In this document: piece by piece, positions 9,603 to 20,100 of the stretch
Layout of the letters: each line of letters begins with the position of its first letter
Position numbering within the stretch: position 1 is the first letter of the stretch
NCBI GenBank assembly: GCA_964015035.1
Contig: CAXHCA010000010.1
Span: forward strand, 16,009-80,008
DNA from: BQJU01 sp964015035
Lineage (GTDB): Bacteria; Bacteroidota; Bacteroidia; Chitinophagales; Saprospiraceae
Length of the DNA: 64,000 nucleotides
Direction of reading: 5' to 3'
Notes under the pieces: model-generated
What the model was told of the DNA's origin: nothing
What the model saw: the letters and a program-made list of their open reading frames with translations, nothing else
Database searches by the model: none
Translations under genes and position numbers: made by a program

Positions 9603-9941
9603 ATGAAAAGACCATTAACTTCATTCCTGCTTTTCTACCTGTTGGGCGCCACCTTTAGTCCGGTGCTGGCACATGTAGATATCGCCACAGAACAAGGACT
9701 CTGGATGGCAGTGGCGGAAGACGTCGCAGAAGTCGGTCAGGAATGGAACGAATGGTTGCCTCAATCGCCTGAATTTGGAGGCGAAAATCACTTCTTCAAT
9801 ATCGGCCATTTTAATTCTCGCCCTTCCCAACTGGCGATGAACCTGGCCGTTGCCAATCAAGCAAAAGCTTCCCGAAATAAAGCCGTATCCCAACCGCTTT
9901 ATCTGCTTTTTCACGCATTGGTTCTTTACGATCTCCACTAA
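9603..9941 (+). CDS. Small secreted protein of unknown function
   Basis: 112 aa with a clear signal peptide (MKRPLTSFLLFYLLGA, cleavage near VLAH-V). The mature part is about 90 residues, acidic in its first half (WMAVAEDVAEVGQEWNEW) and with a hydrophobic C-terminal stretch. I recognise no family. A frame of similar length exists on the other strand but has no signal peptide. It may be followed by further very short genes up to 11036. Confidence 0.6.
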   Translation: MKRPLTSFLLFYLLGATFSPVLAHVDIATEQGLWMAVAEDVAEVGQEWNEWLPQSPEFGGENHFFNIGHFNSRPSQLAMNLAVANQAKASRNKAVSQPLYLLFHALVLYDLH

Positions 9942-10026
9942 TATTTATTGTTTAAAACAACTCTTCCAGTTGTAATAACACTGGAGGCCTTGCTTGTGGT
10001 CATATTGCTGCTTGATCTAGTCTATT

Positions 10027-10185
10027 TTGATTGCAGCAAGATTACAAGAAACACTTCGCACTTACTATCACCAAGCTACGTACTATCGAAGTGAGTTTTA
10101 CCGAGATTATTTGAACCAAGCTCAAGAAAAGCGCATGGACAATGGTTGGAATGCCAATGGTCAAATGCAGATACCAAGTGAATAA
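10027..10185 (+). CDS. Possible 52-aa small protein (TTG start)
   Basis: A short frame starting at TTG with an amino acid composition that looks protein-like: Gln/Tyr-rich helix LQETLRTYYHQATYYRSEF followed by RDYLNQAQEKRMDNGW. There is no ATG start, no signal peptide and no recognised family. It could be the remnant of a longer gene or chance. Confidence 0.25.
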   Translation: MIAARLQETLRTYYHQATYYRSEFYRDYLNQAQEKRMDNGWNANGQMQIPSE

Positions 10186-10267
10186 AGAATAGAGGATTTT
10201 ACCAGTTATTTTGATAAAGCTGGAGCTTACCAACCCGTAAGCTCCGGCATTTTAAATCTTCAAAATC

Positions 10268-10354
10268 ATGGTTAAGAGCTTTTTATATGCCGCTGTTGGC
10301 ATTTTCATGGTGTTCACTTACATCAAGCGAAAATGGCAATCTCCCAGCAAATAA
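10268..10354 (+). CDS. 28-aa single-helix membrane microprotein (putative)
   Basis: ATG to TAA, 28 aa: MVKSFLYAAVGIFMVFTY then a basic tail (IKRKW). One hydrophobic helix with a positively charged C-terminal end predicts a small inner-membrane protein. No family recognised. It resembles in type the 33-aa single-helix frame at 10935; the DUF1573 gene lies between them. Confidence 0.4.
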   Translation: MVKSFLYAAVGIFMVFTYIKRKWQSPSK

Positions 10355-10454
10355 AGCAAAAAAGGGATTTGTTCTAACACTCGGCCCTAACCAAATTTTT
10401 TTTGAACAACTCCTGATTTTACCTTCATTTTTAAACTTTAAAATTAATAGACTC

Positions 10455-10913
10455 ATGAATCGTATTATCGGATTTTTAGCCTTCTGTGCACTGACCGCAA
10501 CCACGTCCTTTGCCCAGAATACTATTTCAACACAAGCCAGTGCTGAGGTAGAACAAAGTGGCACCCCTGTCATGACTTTCGAAGCAACGGAAGTGGACTA
10601 TGGCGTGATCCAACAAAATGCAGAGCCTTACCGCGAATTTCACTTTACCAATACCGGTGATGCGCCATTAGTGATCAGCAATGCCAAAGGCAGTTGTGGT
10701 TGTACCGTTCCAGAATGGTCGAAAGAGCCCGTAGCACCAGGTGAAAGCAGCATAATTAAGGTGCGCTATGCCACCAATCGCATCGGAAAATTCACCAAAA
10801 CGGTCACCCTGACCACCAATGATGCCGAAGGTAAACATGTGTTAAAAATCAAAGGAGAAGTACTGCGTCCCGAACAGGGCGAAGAAACCACTCCTGCCAA
10901 TTCAGGTAATTAA
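10455..10913 (+). CDS. DUF1573 secreted Ig-like protein
   Basis: 152 aa from the ATG at 10455. Signal peptide MNRIIGFLAFCAL ending at SFAQ. The mature region carries the DUF1573 fold (an ASPM/Hydin-like Ig domain): FEATEVDYGVIQQNAE, FTNTGDAPLVISNAKGSCGC, PGESSIIKVRYATN and a closing TVTLTTND strand. The Cys pair in SCGC is typical. A longer read-through of the frame upstream has no coding character. Periplasmic or surface role; exact function unknown for the family. Confidence 0.92.
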   Translation: MNRIIGFLAFCALTATTSFAQNTISTQASAEVEQSGTPVMTFEATEVDYGVIQQNAEPYREFHFTNTGDAPLVISNAKGSCGCTVPEWSKEPVAPGESSIIKVRYATNRIGKFTKTVTLTTNDAEGKHVLKIKGEVLRPEQGEETTPANSGN

Positions 10914-10934
10914 TCACCATTTAAATAGTAATCG

Positions 10935-11036
10935 ATGAAAACTTCAGCTGATAAAATGGCCTTTTACTTTTTCATGGGTGTGCTGGGCGTATCCGCCATC
11001 CTGAGTTTAGGTTTCTTAATCGCTGGCTTTTTATAA
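10935..11036 (+). CDS. 33-aa single-helix membrane microprotein (putative)
   Basis: ATG to TAA, 33 aa: hydrophilic MKTSADK followed by one hydrophobic helix of about 24 residues ending in GFL. It starts 21 bases after the DUF1573 stop codon, so it may be co-transcribed with it. No family recognised. Confidence 0.45.
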   Translation: MKTSADKMAFYFFMGVLGVSAILSLGFLIAGFL

Positions 11037-11125
11037 GATAAGCCACCTATCAAAAACAGATTTTCGGGTTTTCTTAGGTTTGTAATTGTGAATTCCCCCC
11101 GATACTCACGGGGAAATCCACGCAC

Positions 11126-11154
11126 TGGCCGGGCAAAGATTTTTTGCCCGGCCA
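11126..11154. terminator. Strong 12-bp hairpin
   Basis: TGGCCGGGCAAA, loop of 5, then TTTGCCCGGCCA. A perfect GC-rich stem, positioned after the short gene ending at 11036 and before the sigma factor promoter. Only a weak pyrimidine run (TCTTGCTTTCC) follows, so termination is likely but not certain. Confidence 0.6.
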
Positions 11155-11275
11155 TCTTGCTTTCCAGACCCCATTAAATCATTTTTCTATCTTTTTGGGT
11201 GTAAATTATTCCGGTATATTCCGATATTGTAGGCAGTTTCCGGGAATAGAATTTAATTTGTATAGCTCGGAAAGC

Positions 11276-11283
11276 TACATTTG
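11276..11283 (+). promoter_or_regulatory. Candidate -7 promoter element (TACATTTG) for the ECF gene
   Basis: TACATTTG matches the Bacteroidota -7 consensus TAnnTTTG; a TTTG lies upstream at 11257, spaced somewhat shorter than usual. Transcription would begin near 11290, which rules out the TTG at 11281 as start codon and supports an ATG at 11293 or 11305. Confidence 0.5.
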
Positions 11284-11292
11284 CTCATCCAA

Positions 11293-11856
11293 ATGCTGAT
11301 TCCTATGAGAAAGAAACCGATGGACATTGACCTGCCACCTGATCTGGAATCGCAGTACCAACTTGCTTACCAACACCTCAAACAACTGGCACGCCATCGA
11401 ATGCAGCAGGAAAGGCCCGCCCACACCTTTTCCACCACCGATCTGGTGCACGAAGCCTACCTCAAAATGGCGAAGCAAGACAAACAAGATTTTGAAAATC
11501 ACGGACAGTTTTTGGCACTCGCCAGTCAGGCCATGCGCCGTATCCTGGTAGATTATGCCCGTCAACAAAAGCGACAAAAAAGAGGCGGTGATTTGCTGGC
11601 CATTACCTTCAATGAAGAATTGCTTTCCTTGCAAACCACTTGCGAAGACCTGCTGAATATCGATGAAGCCTTAACGCGCTATCGAAATCTAAGCGAACGG
11701 GGTGCCCTAATCATCGAATACTGGTTTTTTGGAGGGTACAAACGCGAGGAAATTGCCAAGTTTCTACAAGTATCCCCGGCCACCATTGGTCGGGAATGGC
11801 GATTGGCCAGAGCCTGGCTAAGCCGAGAAGTGCGCCAGCTAAAAGAATCAGCATGA
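11293..11856 (+). CDS. ECF-type RNA polymerase sigma factor (Sigma70_ECF family)
   Basis: 187 aa. Region 2 covers YQHLKQLARHRMQQERPAHT, TTDLVHEAYLKM and FLALASQAMRRILVDYAR; region 4 has the helix-turn-helix GYKREEIAKFLQVSPATIGREW. This is the type of ECF factor usually encoded beside a Ser/Thr kinase. The stop codon overlaps the kinase start by ATGA, so the pair is translationally coupled. The start may be the ATG at 11305 instead. The kinase probably controls this sigma factor, in place of an anti-sigma factor (inference from the gene pair). Confidence 0.92.
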   Translation: MLIPMRKKPMDIDLPPDLESQYQLAYQHLKQLARHRMQQERPAHTFSTTDLVHEAYLKMAKQDKQDFENHGQFLALASQAMRRILVDYARQQKRQKRGGDLLAITFNEELLSLQTTCEDLLNIDEALTRYRNLSERGALIIEYWFFGGYKREEIAKFLQVSPATIGREWRLARAWLSREVRQLKESA

Positions 11857-14402
11857 CCCCCTCAGACTGGGAAGCAATATCGGCCCTTTATTTTAAGATC
11901 GTAGCCCTCGATGGACCAGCCCGGGCAAAAGTCATTGCGCAAGCTCAGGACGAAACGCCGGAAATCATGGCGGAGGTAGCACAGATGCTGGAGGAGGAAG
12001 AAGGATTACACCCAGCACTACGCACAGAAGGTCCCTGGTTTGGAGAAACCGCCGAACAGGATCGTCAGTTAATTGGCCATCAGCTAGGCCACTACGAACT
12101 AATTGACTACCTCGGCGGCGGGGGCATGGGCTCCGTCTTCCTCGCCAAACGAGTAGATGGAGAGCTGGAACGCCAGGTGGCCCTCAAGCTGATCCGATCG
12201 ACTTACCAAAAACCTGAAGCCCTGGAACGATTTCGCCGGGAGCGACAAATTCTCGCCGGATTACAGCATCCCAATATCGCCCAGCTCTACGAAGGTGGTC
12301 GCAGCAAAGACGGTCGCCTTTATTTTACCATGGAGCACGTAAAGGGCCAAACGCTGGTGGAATATTGCCGTAAAAAGCAGCTAACGCAAGATCAGCGCCT
12401 CGACGTATTTGCCAAGGTCGGCAAGGCCATCGCTCATGCCCATCGGCAGCTGGTACTGCACCTCGATATCAAACCCGGCAATATCCTGGTTGAAGACAAT
12501 GGCCTGGTCAAAGTGGTGGATTTTGGAGTCTCCAGGTGGGTGGAGGATTCCAATGCGGCCTCCAACACCAGAATGGGCATACCCTACACCTTGGCCTTTG
12601 CCGCTCCGGAGCAAATCACTCTGGATAACCTGAGTACCGCCACTGATATCTATGCACTGGGTGTTTTGCTGTACAAATTACTGACGGACCAACTGCCCTT
12701 TGACCGCAATAGCCTGGCAAATGTGCATTCTATTGAGGAAAGAATGGCTTTAGCCAAAAAAGATGAGCGCGTGTTCCGGTTCTCTTCTGCCCAACGGTTA
12801 AAAGGTGATCTCTTCCTGATTTGTGCCAAATGCCTGCAAACGGATCCCGCCGAACGCTATGGATCGGTTGAGCAACTCTTAAATGACTTACAAGCCTTTC
12901 GGCAAAGAGATCCCATCTCTATACGACGCCAGCAGCCACTATACGTAGCTTCGAAGTTCTTGCAGCGCAACCGAGGTAGTTTAATTGCTGCTGCCATTGT
13001 GTTGTTAACCTTGCTGGGAACTGCAACTTATTATACCCTGCAACTGCGCAAGGAACGCAATCAGGCTCAAAAGGAGGCGGCCAAAAGCAAACAACTGGTC
13101 GGCCTGCTCACCGATATGTTTAAATCTGCCGACCCTTATATAGCCCAAAATGACACCCTGCCAGTGCGTTATTTCCTAGACAGCCTTAGTCAAAACCTAC
13201 CCAATCGACTCGGAAATGAGCCAGAATTACTGGCCGATATGTCTGCTTTACTGGGTTCGGTATACAATGCGCTGGGAAGTTACCACAAAGCCGATTCAAT
13301 GGCGCAAACAGCTATTGATTTGTACCTGCAACTGGATAATAGTTCGGGTTCCAGCCTTTCGAATGCTTACAATACGCTGGGCAAGGTGCAGTTTAGCCTG
13401 GGAGATTATGAAGGCGCCGATTCCATCTTTCAGATCGCCTTACAATTTTATCAGAAGCAAGAACCCCTCCCCGAAGAATTGGGAAACTGCTACTTGGCTC
13501 TTGGCGATACCAGGATCGAAATGGGGCGGTTCCCGCAGGCCGATTCCTTCTTTATCTTGTCGTACCAAAACTATGAGACGGTTCATGATCCTCCGCATAT
13601 TGGTCTGGCCTCAGCCTTGCAAGGCCGGGGAACCGCCCAGCGAAAAATGAGGAATTATCAAGAATCATTGGATTTTTACACCCGGTCGCTGGAGATGAAA
13701 CGTGCGCTGCTTAAAGAACCCAATACTCAGATTGCTTTGACGCTCAATCACCTGGCCAGCCTTTATCACGATCAATTTAAATTTGATGAAGGAATCCCTT
13801 ATGCCCTGGAATCCTATCGGCAACGCCTGGCTATTTTCGGGCCGGTCAATGTGGAGACCATCGCCAGTCAGTCCAACCTGGCTCGCCTCTACAGTGGGGC
13901 CAAACGCAATGAGGAAGCCCTCCGTATTCGTCGGGAATTACTCGCTCCCATCAAACAAATATTTGGCGATCAACTACACCCCTATGTGATGGCCCAAAAG
14001 CAGAATATAGCCACACTACTGGGACTATTGGAACGCAGAGAGGAATCGGCCGATGCTTATTTGGAAATTATCAAGCTCATCTCAAACTACAAAGGCAACT
14101 ACCCTACTCTGTATCTGCCTTACCACGGCTATGGGCTCAATAAATATTACCTCGGTGACCGCCGTACTGCCGAAACCTACCTGCGCATGGCCGTAGAAAA
14201 GATCCCTGATTCTCCCCGGGTACTTCCCGGTGATCAGGTAAAACTCCACTATGACCTGGCCGTCTGCCTGTATGAAAATCACAAACTAGCCGAAGCCCGA
14301 AAAGTGATGGCTCAGGCCAAATCTCTCCTTCTGGACTATCCCGACCTCCCTCCGCAACGCATCGCCCGTATGGAAGAAATTCTGAGTACAAACATCAAAT
14401 AA
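11853..14402 (+). CDS. Transmembrane Ser/Thr protein kinase with C-terminal TPR sensor domain
   Basis: 849 aa. After a helical N-terminal segment the kinase domain runs about 78-365: glycine loop LGGGGMGSVF, catalytic Lys112 (VALK), catalytic loop H203-L-D205 with IKPGN, and D223-F-G. The HRD Arg is Leu, so activation may not need loop phosphorylation in the usual way. APE appears as FAAPEQI. A single transmembrane helix lies at about 375-397, followed by a coiled coil and around ten TPR units outside the membrane. It starts inside the stop codon of the sigma gene (ATGA). A hairpinless 110-base gap separates it from the next gene. Confidence 0.94.
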   Translation: MTPSDWEAISALYFKIVALDGPARAKVIAQAQDETPEIMAEVAQMLEEEEGLHPALRTEGPWFGETAEQDRQLIGHQLGHYELIDYLGGGGMGSVFLAKRVDGELERQVALKLIRSTYQKPEALERFRRERQILAGLQHPNIAQLYEGGRSKDGRLYFTMEHVKGQTLVEYCRKKQLTQDQRLDVFAKVGKAIAHAHRQLVLHLDIKPGNILVEDNGLVKVVDFGVSRWVEDSNAASNTRMGIPYTLAFAAPEQITLDNLSTATDIYALGVLLYKLLTDQLPFDRNSLANVHSIEERMALAKKDERVFRFSSAQRLKGDLFLICAKCLQTDPAERYGSVEQLLNDLQAFRQRDPISIRRQQPLYVASKFLQRNRGSLIAAAIVLLTLLGTATYYTLQLRKERNQAQKEAAKSKQLVGLLTDMFKSADPYIAQNDTLPVRYFLDSLSQNLPNRLGNEPELLADMSALLGSVYNALGSYHKADSMAQTAIDLYLQLDNSSGSSLSNAYNTLGKVQFSLGDYEGADSIFQIALQFYQKQEPLPEELGNCYLALGDTRIEMGRFPQADSFFILSYQNYETVHDPPHIGLASALQGRGTAQRKMRNYQESLDFYTRSLEMKRALLKEPNTQIALTLNHLASLYHDQFKFDEGIPYALESYRQRLAIFGPVNVETIASQSNLARLYSGAKRNEEALRIRRELLAPIKQIFGDQLHPYVMAQKQNIATLLGLLERREESADAYLEIIKLISNYKGNYPTLYLPYHGYGLNKYYLGDRRTAETYLRMAVEKIPDSPRVLPGDQVKLHYDLAVCLYENHKLAEARKVMAQAKSLLLDYPDLPPQRIARMEEILSTNIK

Positions 14403-14512
14403 GTCGCCTTCCCCCGACCGCCTGGTAAGAGTAGGTTAAAAAAAATCCCGTTGTCGTGATCACTTTTCCCTCTTTTCATCGCGTACTCCTTTGAATCGAA
14501 CCTAATAAATTG

Positions 14513-15226
14513 ATGATCATGAAAAAAACACTATTGTCACTCACGCTGACCCTGTGCTGTATTTCCCTTTTCGCTCAGCTAGAAGACGACGAATTCCACT
14601 GGGGTTTTCGTGCCGGGGCAACCTATTCCTCCATTCAGGATGTTTCTACAACCATCATTCCTCCGGTCTTCCCGGAAAATTCATATACCACGGAAACCGC
14701 CCCGCGTCTGGGTTTTGTGGGGGGAATGTATTTTTATTATCGCTTTCGCAATACAAGAATAGCCATCCAACCAGAAATCACCTATAGCCAGGAAGGCAGT
14801 GACTTCAATTATACGGATATAGAAGGATTGGAATACAAGATTGCCTTCAACTACCAATACCTGAATTTCGCTACACTGCTGAAGCTTTACCCCGCCGGAG
14901 GACTTCACGTGGCGGTTGGTCCGCAATTGGGTTTTAATTTTACTAACACCAATCTAGACTACACCTCCAACATGCCCGACCTTGGCCCCGACCTCCAGAT
15001 CACACAAAGCCTACGCGAGGTCCTGAAAGGAGAAACCAACCTGTCTGTGGTACTCGGCGTTGGTTATGACTTCCCCTTTGGCCTGACCGTGGAGGGACGC
15101 TATAACCTCGGCACCAAGGATGTGGTTGAAACGCTGGCCAACGGCTTCAACTTTATCGAAAACGACAATAAAACCACTGTTTATCAAGTCGTAATCGGGT
15201 GGTTAATTCCCTTTGAGCAATATTGA
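14513..15226 (+). CDS. PorT-like outer-membrane beta-barrel protein
   Basis: 237 aa. Signal peptide MKKTLLSLTLTLCCISLFAQ; the first residues MI may not belong, since a second ATG is at 14519. The mature part has alternating strands with GFRAGATYSSIQD near the N-terminus, RIAIQPEITYSQEGS in the middle and GLTVEGRYNLG near the C-terminus, matching the small PorT/OmpA-like beta-barrels (PF13568 type). It ends 16 bases before the T9SS cargo gene, suggesting the first gene of the operon that ends with the RHS toxin. Confidence 0.88.
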   Translation: MIMKKTLLSLTLTLCCISLFAQLEDDEFHWGFRAGATYSSIQDVSTTIIPPVFPENSYTTETAPRLGFVGGMYFYYRFRNTRIAIQPEITYSQEGSDFNYTDIEGLEYKIAFNYQYLNFATLLKLYPAGGLHVAVGPQLGFNFTNTNLDYTSNMPDLGPDLQITQSLREVLKGETNLSVVLGVGYDFPFGLTVEGRYNLGTKDVVETLANGFNFIENDNKTTVYQVVIGWLIPFEQY

Positions 15227-15242
15227 TCTAAAAACATCAACT

Positions 15243-17147
15243 ATGAAACCCAGCTTCCAAATCTGTTTTCTTTTTCTTTTTATCAGCCACCTCGCATGGA
15301 GCCAGCAATACGCCCCGGGAGGCGTAAAAGGAGCCGTAACCTGGTATGCTCCGGCTATTGATGGTAAAACGTGGCAATCTCAGTTACCCCATGAAGAACT
15401 CCCTTCTTTTGACCTTTCCAACGCCCCTCAACTCAATTTCAACACCGGGCTTTGGCTACCATCCGGGGCAACTTCATTGGTGCTCCCGCTGGAAAATATT
15501 GACCTGCACCAATCTTCTGTCTTTACGGTCTACCAGACGGCAGACACCGCTTTTGAAAATAGTATCTGGCACCTGAAATCGGGAGACAGTACCCAACAGG
15601 TACTGACCACTCACCGACTGGCCGATTTAGGGCAAGGGCAGTACCTCAATTTCCCGGAAAACTACCTGGGAGCCCCCACCTTAAATACCTATTTGCAGCA
15701 TTCGCCCAGGAAACGCGAAAATGAGCCTGCCAGCCTGGTACTGGCTGAACGCCCAGAAGATCGCGATTTGCCGATTGTTTCCTTTAAAGGACTCATCCCC
15801 GAAATCATCCTCTTTGATCGGGTGGTCAACCCCCGGGAAAGATTACAGATCGAATCCTATCTCGCCATTAAATATGGCCTTAGTCTGCATCAGCAAGAAT
15901 ACATTACGTACCTCAATGCCGGCGGCGATACCCTTTGGAATGGTCGTCACTATCCCGATTTCTCCCATCACATTACCGGTATAGGGCGGGATGACATTTC
16001 CGGCTTGCGCCAATTTCAGTCAAGTTGCAGCTATGAATCGGGATTATTGACCATTGGTGTAGCAACACTGGCACAAGACCAAAGTTTCCTGCTCTGGGGA
16101 GATAATCGCAGGGCCTTGCAACTCGCACAGCGGAACCTACTGGAACCGACCCGTTTTGAACGGGAATGGCACCTGCAAGTCAGCAATATTTCTAATTCGG
16201 TTTTGGCTACCTTCCAATTGGATAGTAAAACCCTGCATGACCTGCCCAAAGAAGATGAAATGTTCTGGCTTAAGTTGACCCCGGCCAATGGGTGGCCACA
16301 ATTTTATCCGGCGACCACTACAACTAAGGCGGGCCGGGTAAGCTTTGCCAACATTCCCGTTACCACAGGAAGCCACCAATTCACCTTCAGTATTGGCCCA
16401 AAAATGATGGTTACTTCTCTCATCAATGCCCCTAAATGCCAAAATGAGGAGGACGGAACGCTTTCCCTTCGCATTTTGGGCGGCCGTGCACCCTTTGCCT
16501 GTCATTTAATCGCAAAAGATCATCCGCTATCCATAAACTGGCAGAGCAATGACCACGATTGGCAACCTCCCCGCTCTTTGCCGGCAGGCAACTACTCCCT
16601 GGTCCTTACCGATGCCGATGGCCTGCAATATCGGGAAGACTTCTTCTTCCAGGCTGAGGATGCGCCGGTTTCCCTCTTGGAAAACAGCTATCCGCTACCT
16701 GAAAAAGGCAAACTGTTGCTCAATGCGGGTATCGGTTTAACGGAGGAGCACCTGAGCTTTCATTGGCTGACACCCGATGGACAAGAAATTCATCAACCAA
16801 CCCTGGAAATCCGGCAGCCGGGCACCTATCAACTCACCATTGATCGGCAGGGATGTATATCTCAACAGGACATTCTAATCGAACCGACCGAAAATAGTCC
16901 ATTTCAAAGCATTGAATTATTCCCTAACCCTTCCCCTGATGGACACTTTCAACTGCGAGTCTTGATGAAAACGCCAGCAAATGTACAACTGGACATTTAC
17001 CATGCCAATGGTCAGCACATCCAATCACAACGGGGAAAAGATCGTGATTATCACTTATTTAACGGGCATCTCCCTGCGTCTGGGATTTATGTGCTTTCCT
17101 TGACCAGCAATGGCAAAACCGCTAGCCGGAAATTGATTATCGAATAG
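15243..17147 (+). CDS. T9SS-exported cargo protein with type A sorting domain
   Basis: 634 aa. Signal peptide (FQICFLFLFISHLAWSQ). A lectin/LamG-like half (about 20-220) ends in the recurrent Bacteroidota block ESYLAIKYGLSL ... HHITGIGRDDISGL (DUF8202-like), then a second beta domain, SprB-like short repeats (about 400-500), and a C-terminal type A T9SS signal: IELFPNPSPDGHF ... SGIYVLSLTSNGKTASRKLI. It would be secreted and anchored at the cell surface. It lies 16 bases from both neighbours, so it sits in one transcript with the barrel and the RHS protein. Confidence 0.9.
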   Translation: MKPSFQICFLFLFISHLAWSQQYAPGGVKGAVTWYAPAIDGKTWQSQLPHEELPSFDLSNAPQLNFNTGLWLPSGATSLVLPLENIDLHQSSVFTVYQTADTAFENSIWHLKSGDSTQQVLTTHRLADLGQGQYLNFPENYLGAPTLNTYLQHSPRKRENEPASLVLAERPEDRDLPIVSFKGLIPEIILFDRVVNPRERLQIESYLAIKYGLSLHQQEYITYLNAGGDTLWNGRHYPDFSHHITGIGRDDISGLRQFQSSCSYESGLLTIGVATLAQDQSFLLWGDNRRALQLAQRNLLEPTRFEREWHLQVSNISNSVLATFQLDSKTLHDLPKEDEMFWLKLTPANGWPQFYPATTTTKAGRVSFANIPVTTGSHQFTFSIGPKMMVTSLINAPKCQNEEDGTLSLRILGGRAPFACHLIAKDHPLSINWQSNDHDWQPPRSLPAGNYSLVLTDADGLQYREDFFFQAEDAPVSLLENSYPLPEKGKLLLNAGIGLTEEHLSFHWLTPDGQEIHQPTLEIRQPGTYQLTIDRQGCISQQDILIEPTENSPFQSIELFPNPSPDGHFQLRVLMKTPANVQLDIYHANGQHIQSQRGKDRDYHLFNGHLPASGIYVLSLTSNGKTASRKLIIE

Positions 17148-17163
17148 TGAAAATCCCAAAATA

Positions 17164-20100
17164 ATGAGGTTAAAATATATCTTTTTAGGACTAATCATTT
17201 TCTTCAATTGGTGGCTTTTAGATGGCAATAGCTACTTCTACCATTTTTTTACCAAGCAACCACCCAAAACTGAAACCAAAGTCCTACCTGAAAAGCCAAC
17301 GACACAGCTCCAGACATTGGTTCAAGAACCAACAACCGATCCAGATTCACCAATGCCGGATGTCACGGGCATGCCTGCCCATCTGACCAATCACATCGAA
17401 GACTTACAGGCCCCCGACCCTACCGAGGGCATTATCTTGTTACCTCCACCTGCAGCTAATTCACGAGGCACCGCAGAAACGGATTTTCCACTCAAACTTC
17501 CGCAGGGCCGTCAAGGCATGCAACCAAATTTGGCAATTACCTATAGCAGTGAAGGCAGCAATGATTGGTTGGGCCTGGGATGGAATTTGCAGTTACCCGC
17601 CATCACCATTGATACCCGCTGGGGAGTGCCTCGTTTTGATGCAGAAGATGAAACTGAAACCTACCTGCTCAACGGAGAGCAACTCAGTCCGGTTGCCCAC
17701 CGCGGTCCGATTCGCCCAAGAGGCAGTGAACAGGTTTTCCACAAACGAGTGGAAGGTCCCTTTTCCCAAATCATCCGTCACGGTGATGGGCCAAGTAATT
17801 ACTGGTGGGAAATTCGGGATATTGATGGTAGCCTGCACTACTACGGCGGGCACCCTAATTCCGGGATTCTCGAAAACGCCATTCTCCGTGACCCTTCCGG
17901 AAATATTGCGCACTGGGCACTCACCGAAAGCCGGGATGTGCACGACAATTTCATGCACTACCATTACTCTACAGTCACAGATAATGGACTGACTTCCAGC
18001 TCAGTACTTGGCTACCAACTCTATCCCGACCACCTGACCTATACCGGGCACGGAACCGAAGAAGGGCCCTTTGTCGTCACTTTTATCCGCGACCGCCAAT
18101 TGGGCGAAAGCCGCCGGAAAGATGTGCAGATTGACGCGCGACTGGGGCTAAAAATGGTCACCGCCGATTTGTTGCGCCGCATTGAAATCCGGATGAATGA
18201 AGCAATCGTTCGCTCCTACGAACTGACCTACCAGGAAGGCGCATTTTTCAAAACCCTGCTGGCTTCTATCCGTGAGATTGATCGCAATGGGGAGGTCTTT
18301 TATCAGCACGACTTTGACTATTACGACGATGTCCGTTCTGGTGGTAGCTATCAACCCTTCATCGGTGAAGAAAACTGGGATATTGCTCCTGATCAGGTGG
18401 AAGTCGATTTTGTGAATCCCGTTCCGCTCTTTGAAGGAAAAACCTCCGCCCTGGGCGGATCGAGCTCCAATAGCTTTGTAGCCGGTTCTGCGGCTACGGT
18501 TGGGCCAATCGGGAGTCTGGCCAGCAAAGAGTTCACGGTTGGTGGTAATTTTGCACTGGGCAATTCCAGCGCAGAGGGACTGATCGCTTTTGTGGATATC
18601 AATGGGGACGGACTTCCCGACAAGGTTTTTAAAGAAGCCAATGCCCTGTGGTATCGCCGCAATCTGGCCGGCAATAATGGGAACACTGGCTTTGGCCCCA
18701 AGCGCCCGATTTCCGGCATTCAGCAGTTTAGTACCATTAAAACCAGCATCACGTCCTTTGGCTTTGAAGCCAATGTGACCCCGGTTTTTGTTGGCTACGA
18801 CAATACGACAATGAAGTCCACCACCGAATGCTATTTCTCTGATTTTAACGGTGACGAATTGATGGATATCGCTTACCGCGGTCGCGTCTATTTCAATCAC
18901 ATTAATACCGAGGGCGATCCCGTTTTCACTCTAAGTAGCGCCGATACACCTAGCCCGATCACCCCAGGAGAACCCCTTGACGGAGACCTGATCTCCTTCG
19001 ATCCTGCCGAACAGGAAATGTTGATTGATCAAACCCCTTTGCACGATGTGGTTCGCTCCTGGGAGGCACCATTTACCGGAGTGATCAGCATTGATGCACC
19101 CGTTCGACTGCTGGAAGATACTAGCCTGGAAGGTCAAACTTATTCCCGCAATGATGGCGTTCGGGTGGCCATTCAGCACAATGGCAATTCCTTGTGGTCA
19201 ACAGATATTGCTCCGGATAATTTCAATCCTGTCACCCCCAATAATGTCAATGCCGTTTTTGTCAACCGTGGTGATTACGTCTATTTCCGGGTGCAGTCCA
19301 TCTTTGATGGGGCTTACGATCAGGTCCACTGGGACCCCATTATCAACTATCCTCAACTGGATCAGGAACTGATTGATGCCAACAACAAACCCGTTTATCG
19401 CTTCCATGCCTCAGAAGATTTCCTTTTATCTTCCGAGCAAAATGTCGTATTGCCACTCAACGGTACGATTAGGATTGAAGGCAATTTCAGTAAACCATTG
19501 ACCACTGATAGCCTTCAACTGTATATTTTAAAAAACACAAACGAGTTCATTTACGCCCAAACCTTTGCCTGGGATGCAATCGTTGACCAGCCCATTGTCT
19601 TGGAGGACATCAATGTGGCCGAAAATGATGAATTGCGCTTCCTGATTCGAAGTAACACCAATATCGACTGGCCAGCAATCAGCTGGATGCCCCTTTTGTA
19701 TTATACGGCGGCCGCGGATGGGAGTGCAGTCACCAATGCTGCGGGGGAACCGATCTTCAGCTTTTGCCCATCGGTGGACTACAGGATGTATGCCAAGACC
19801 TGGAAAGCTCCTTCTCGCTGGATTGCACCAGACAGCCTTCCGCTAACCGTTGGTTTGCCGCAAGACTTTGCCAATGACGGCAATCTACCTGACGGCTACG
19901 TCACCCTTTCTGTGAAAGGATTTTCCCGACTTTATGCCAAAACATATTTTGAAGTAAGCAATGGCCAGCTCCCCAGTCTACCACCGATCACCACAGATTC
20001 TCTGGAGGCAGGAGATACCCTCTTTATTGAGTACCACACCCTGACTTATGACCTTGGTGTCGCCCTGCAAGGCATCAACGCCGCTGTGACTTTTGACAGC

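Noticed and set aside
9621..9938. Minus-strand 105-codon frame opposite the small secreted protein
   Set aside because: The plus-strand frame has a good signal peptide, while this one has no signal peptide or family character.
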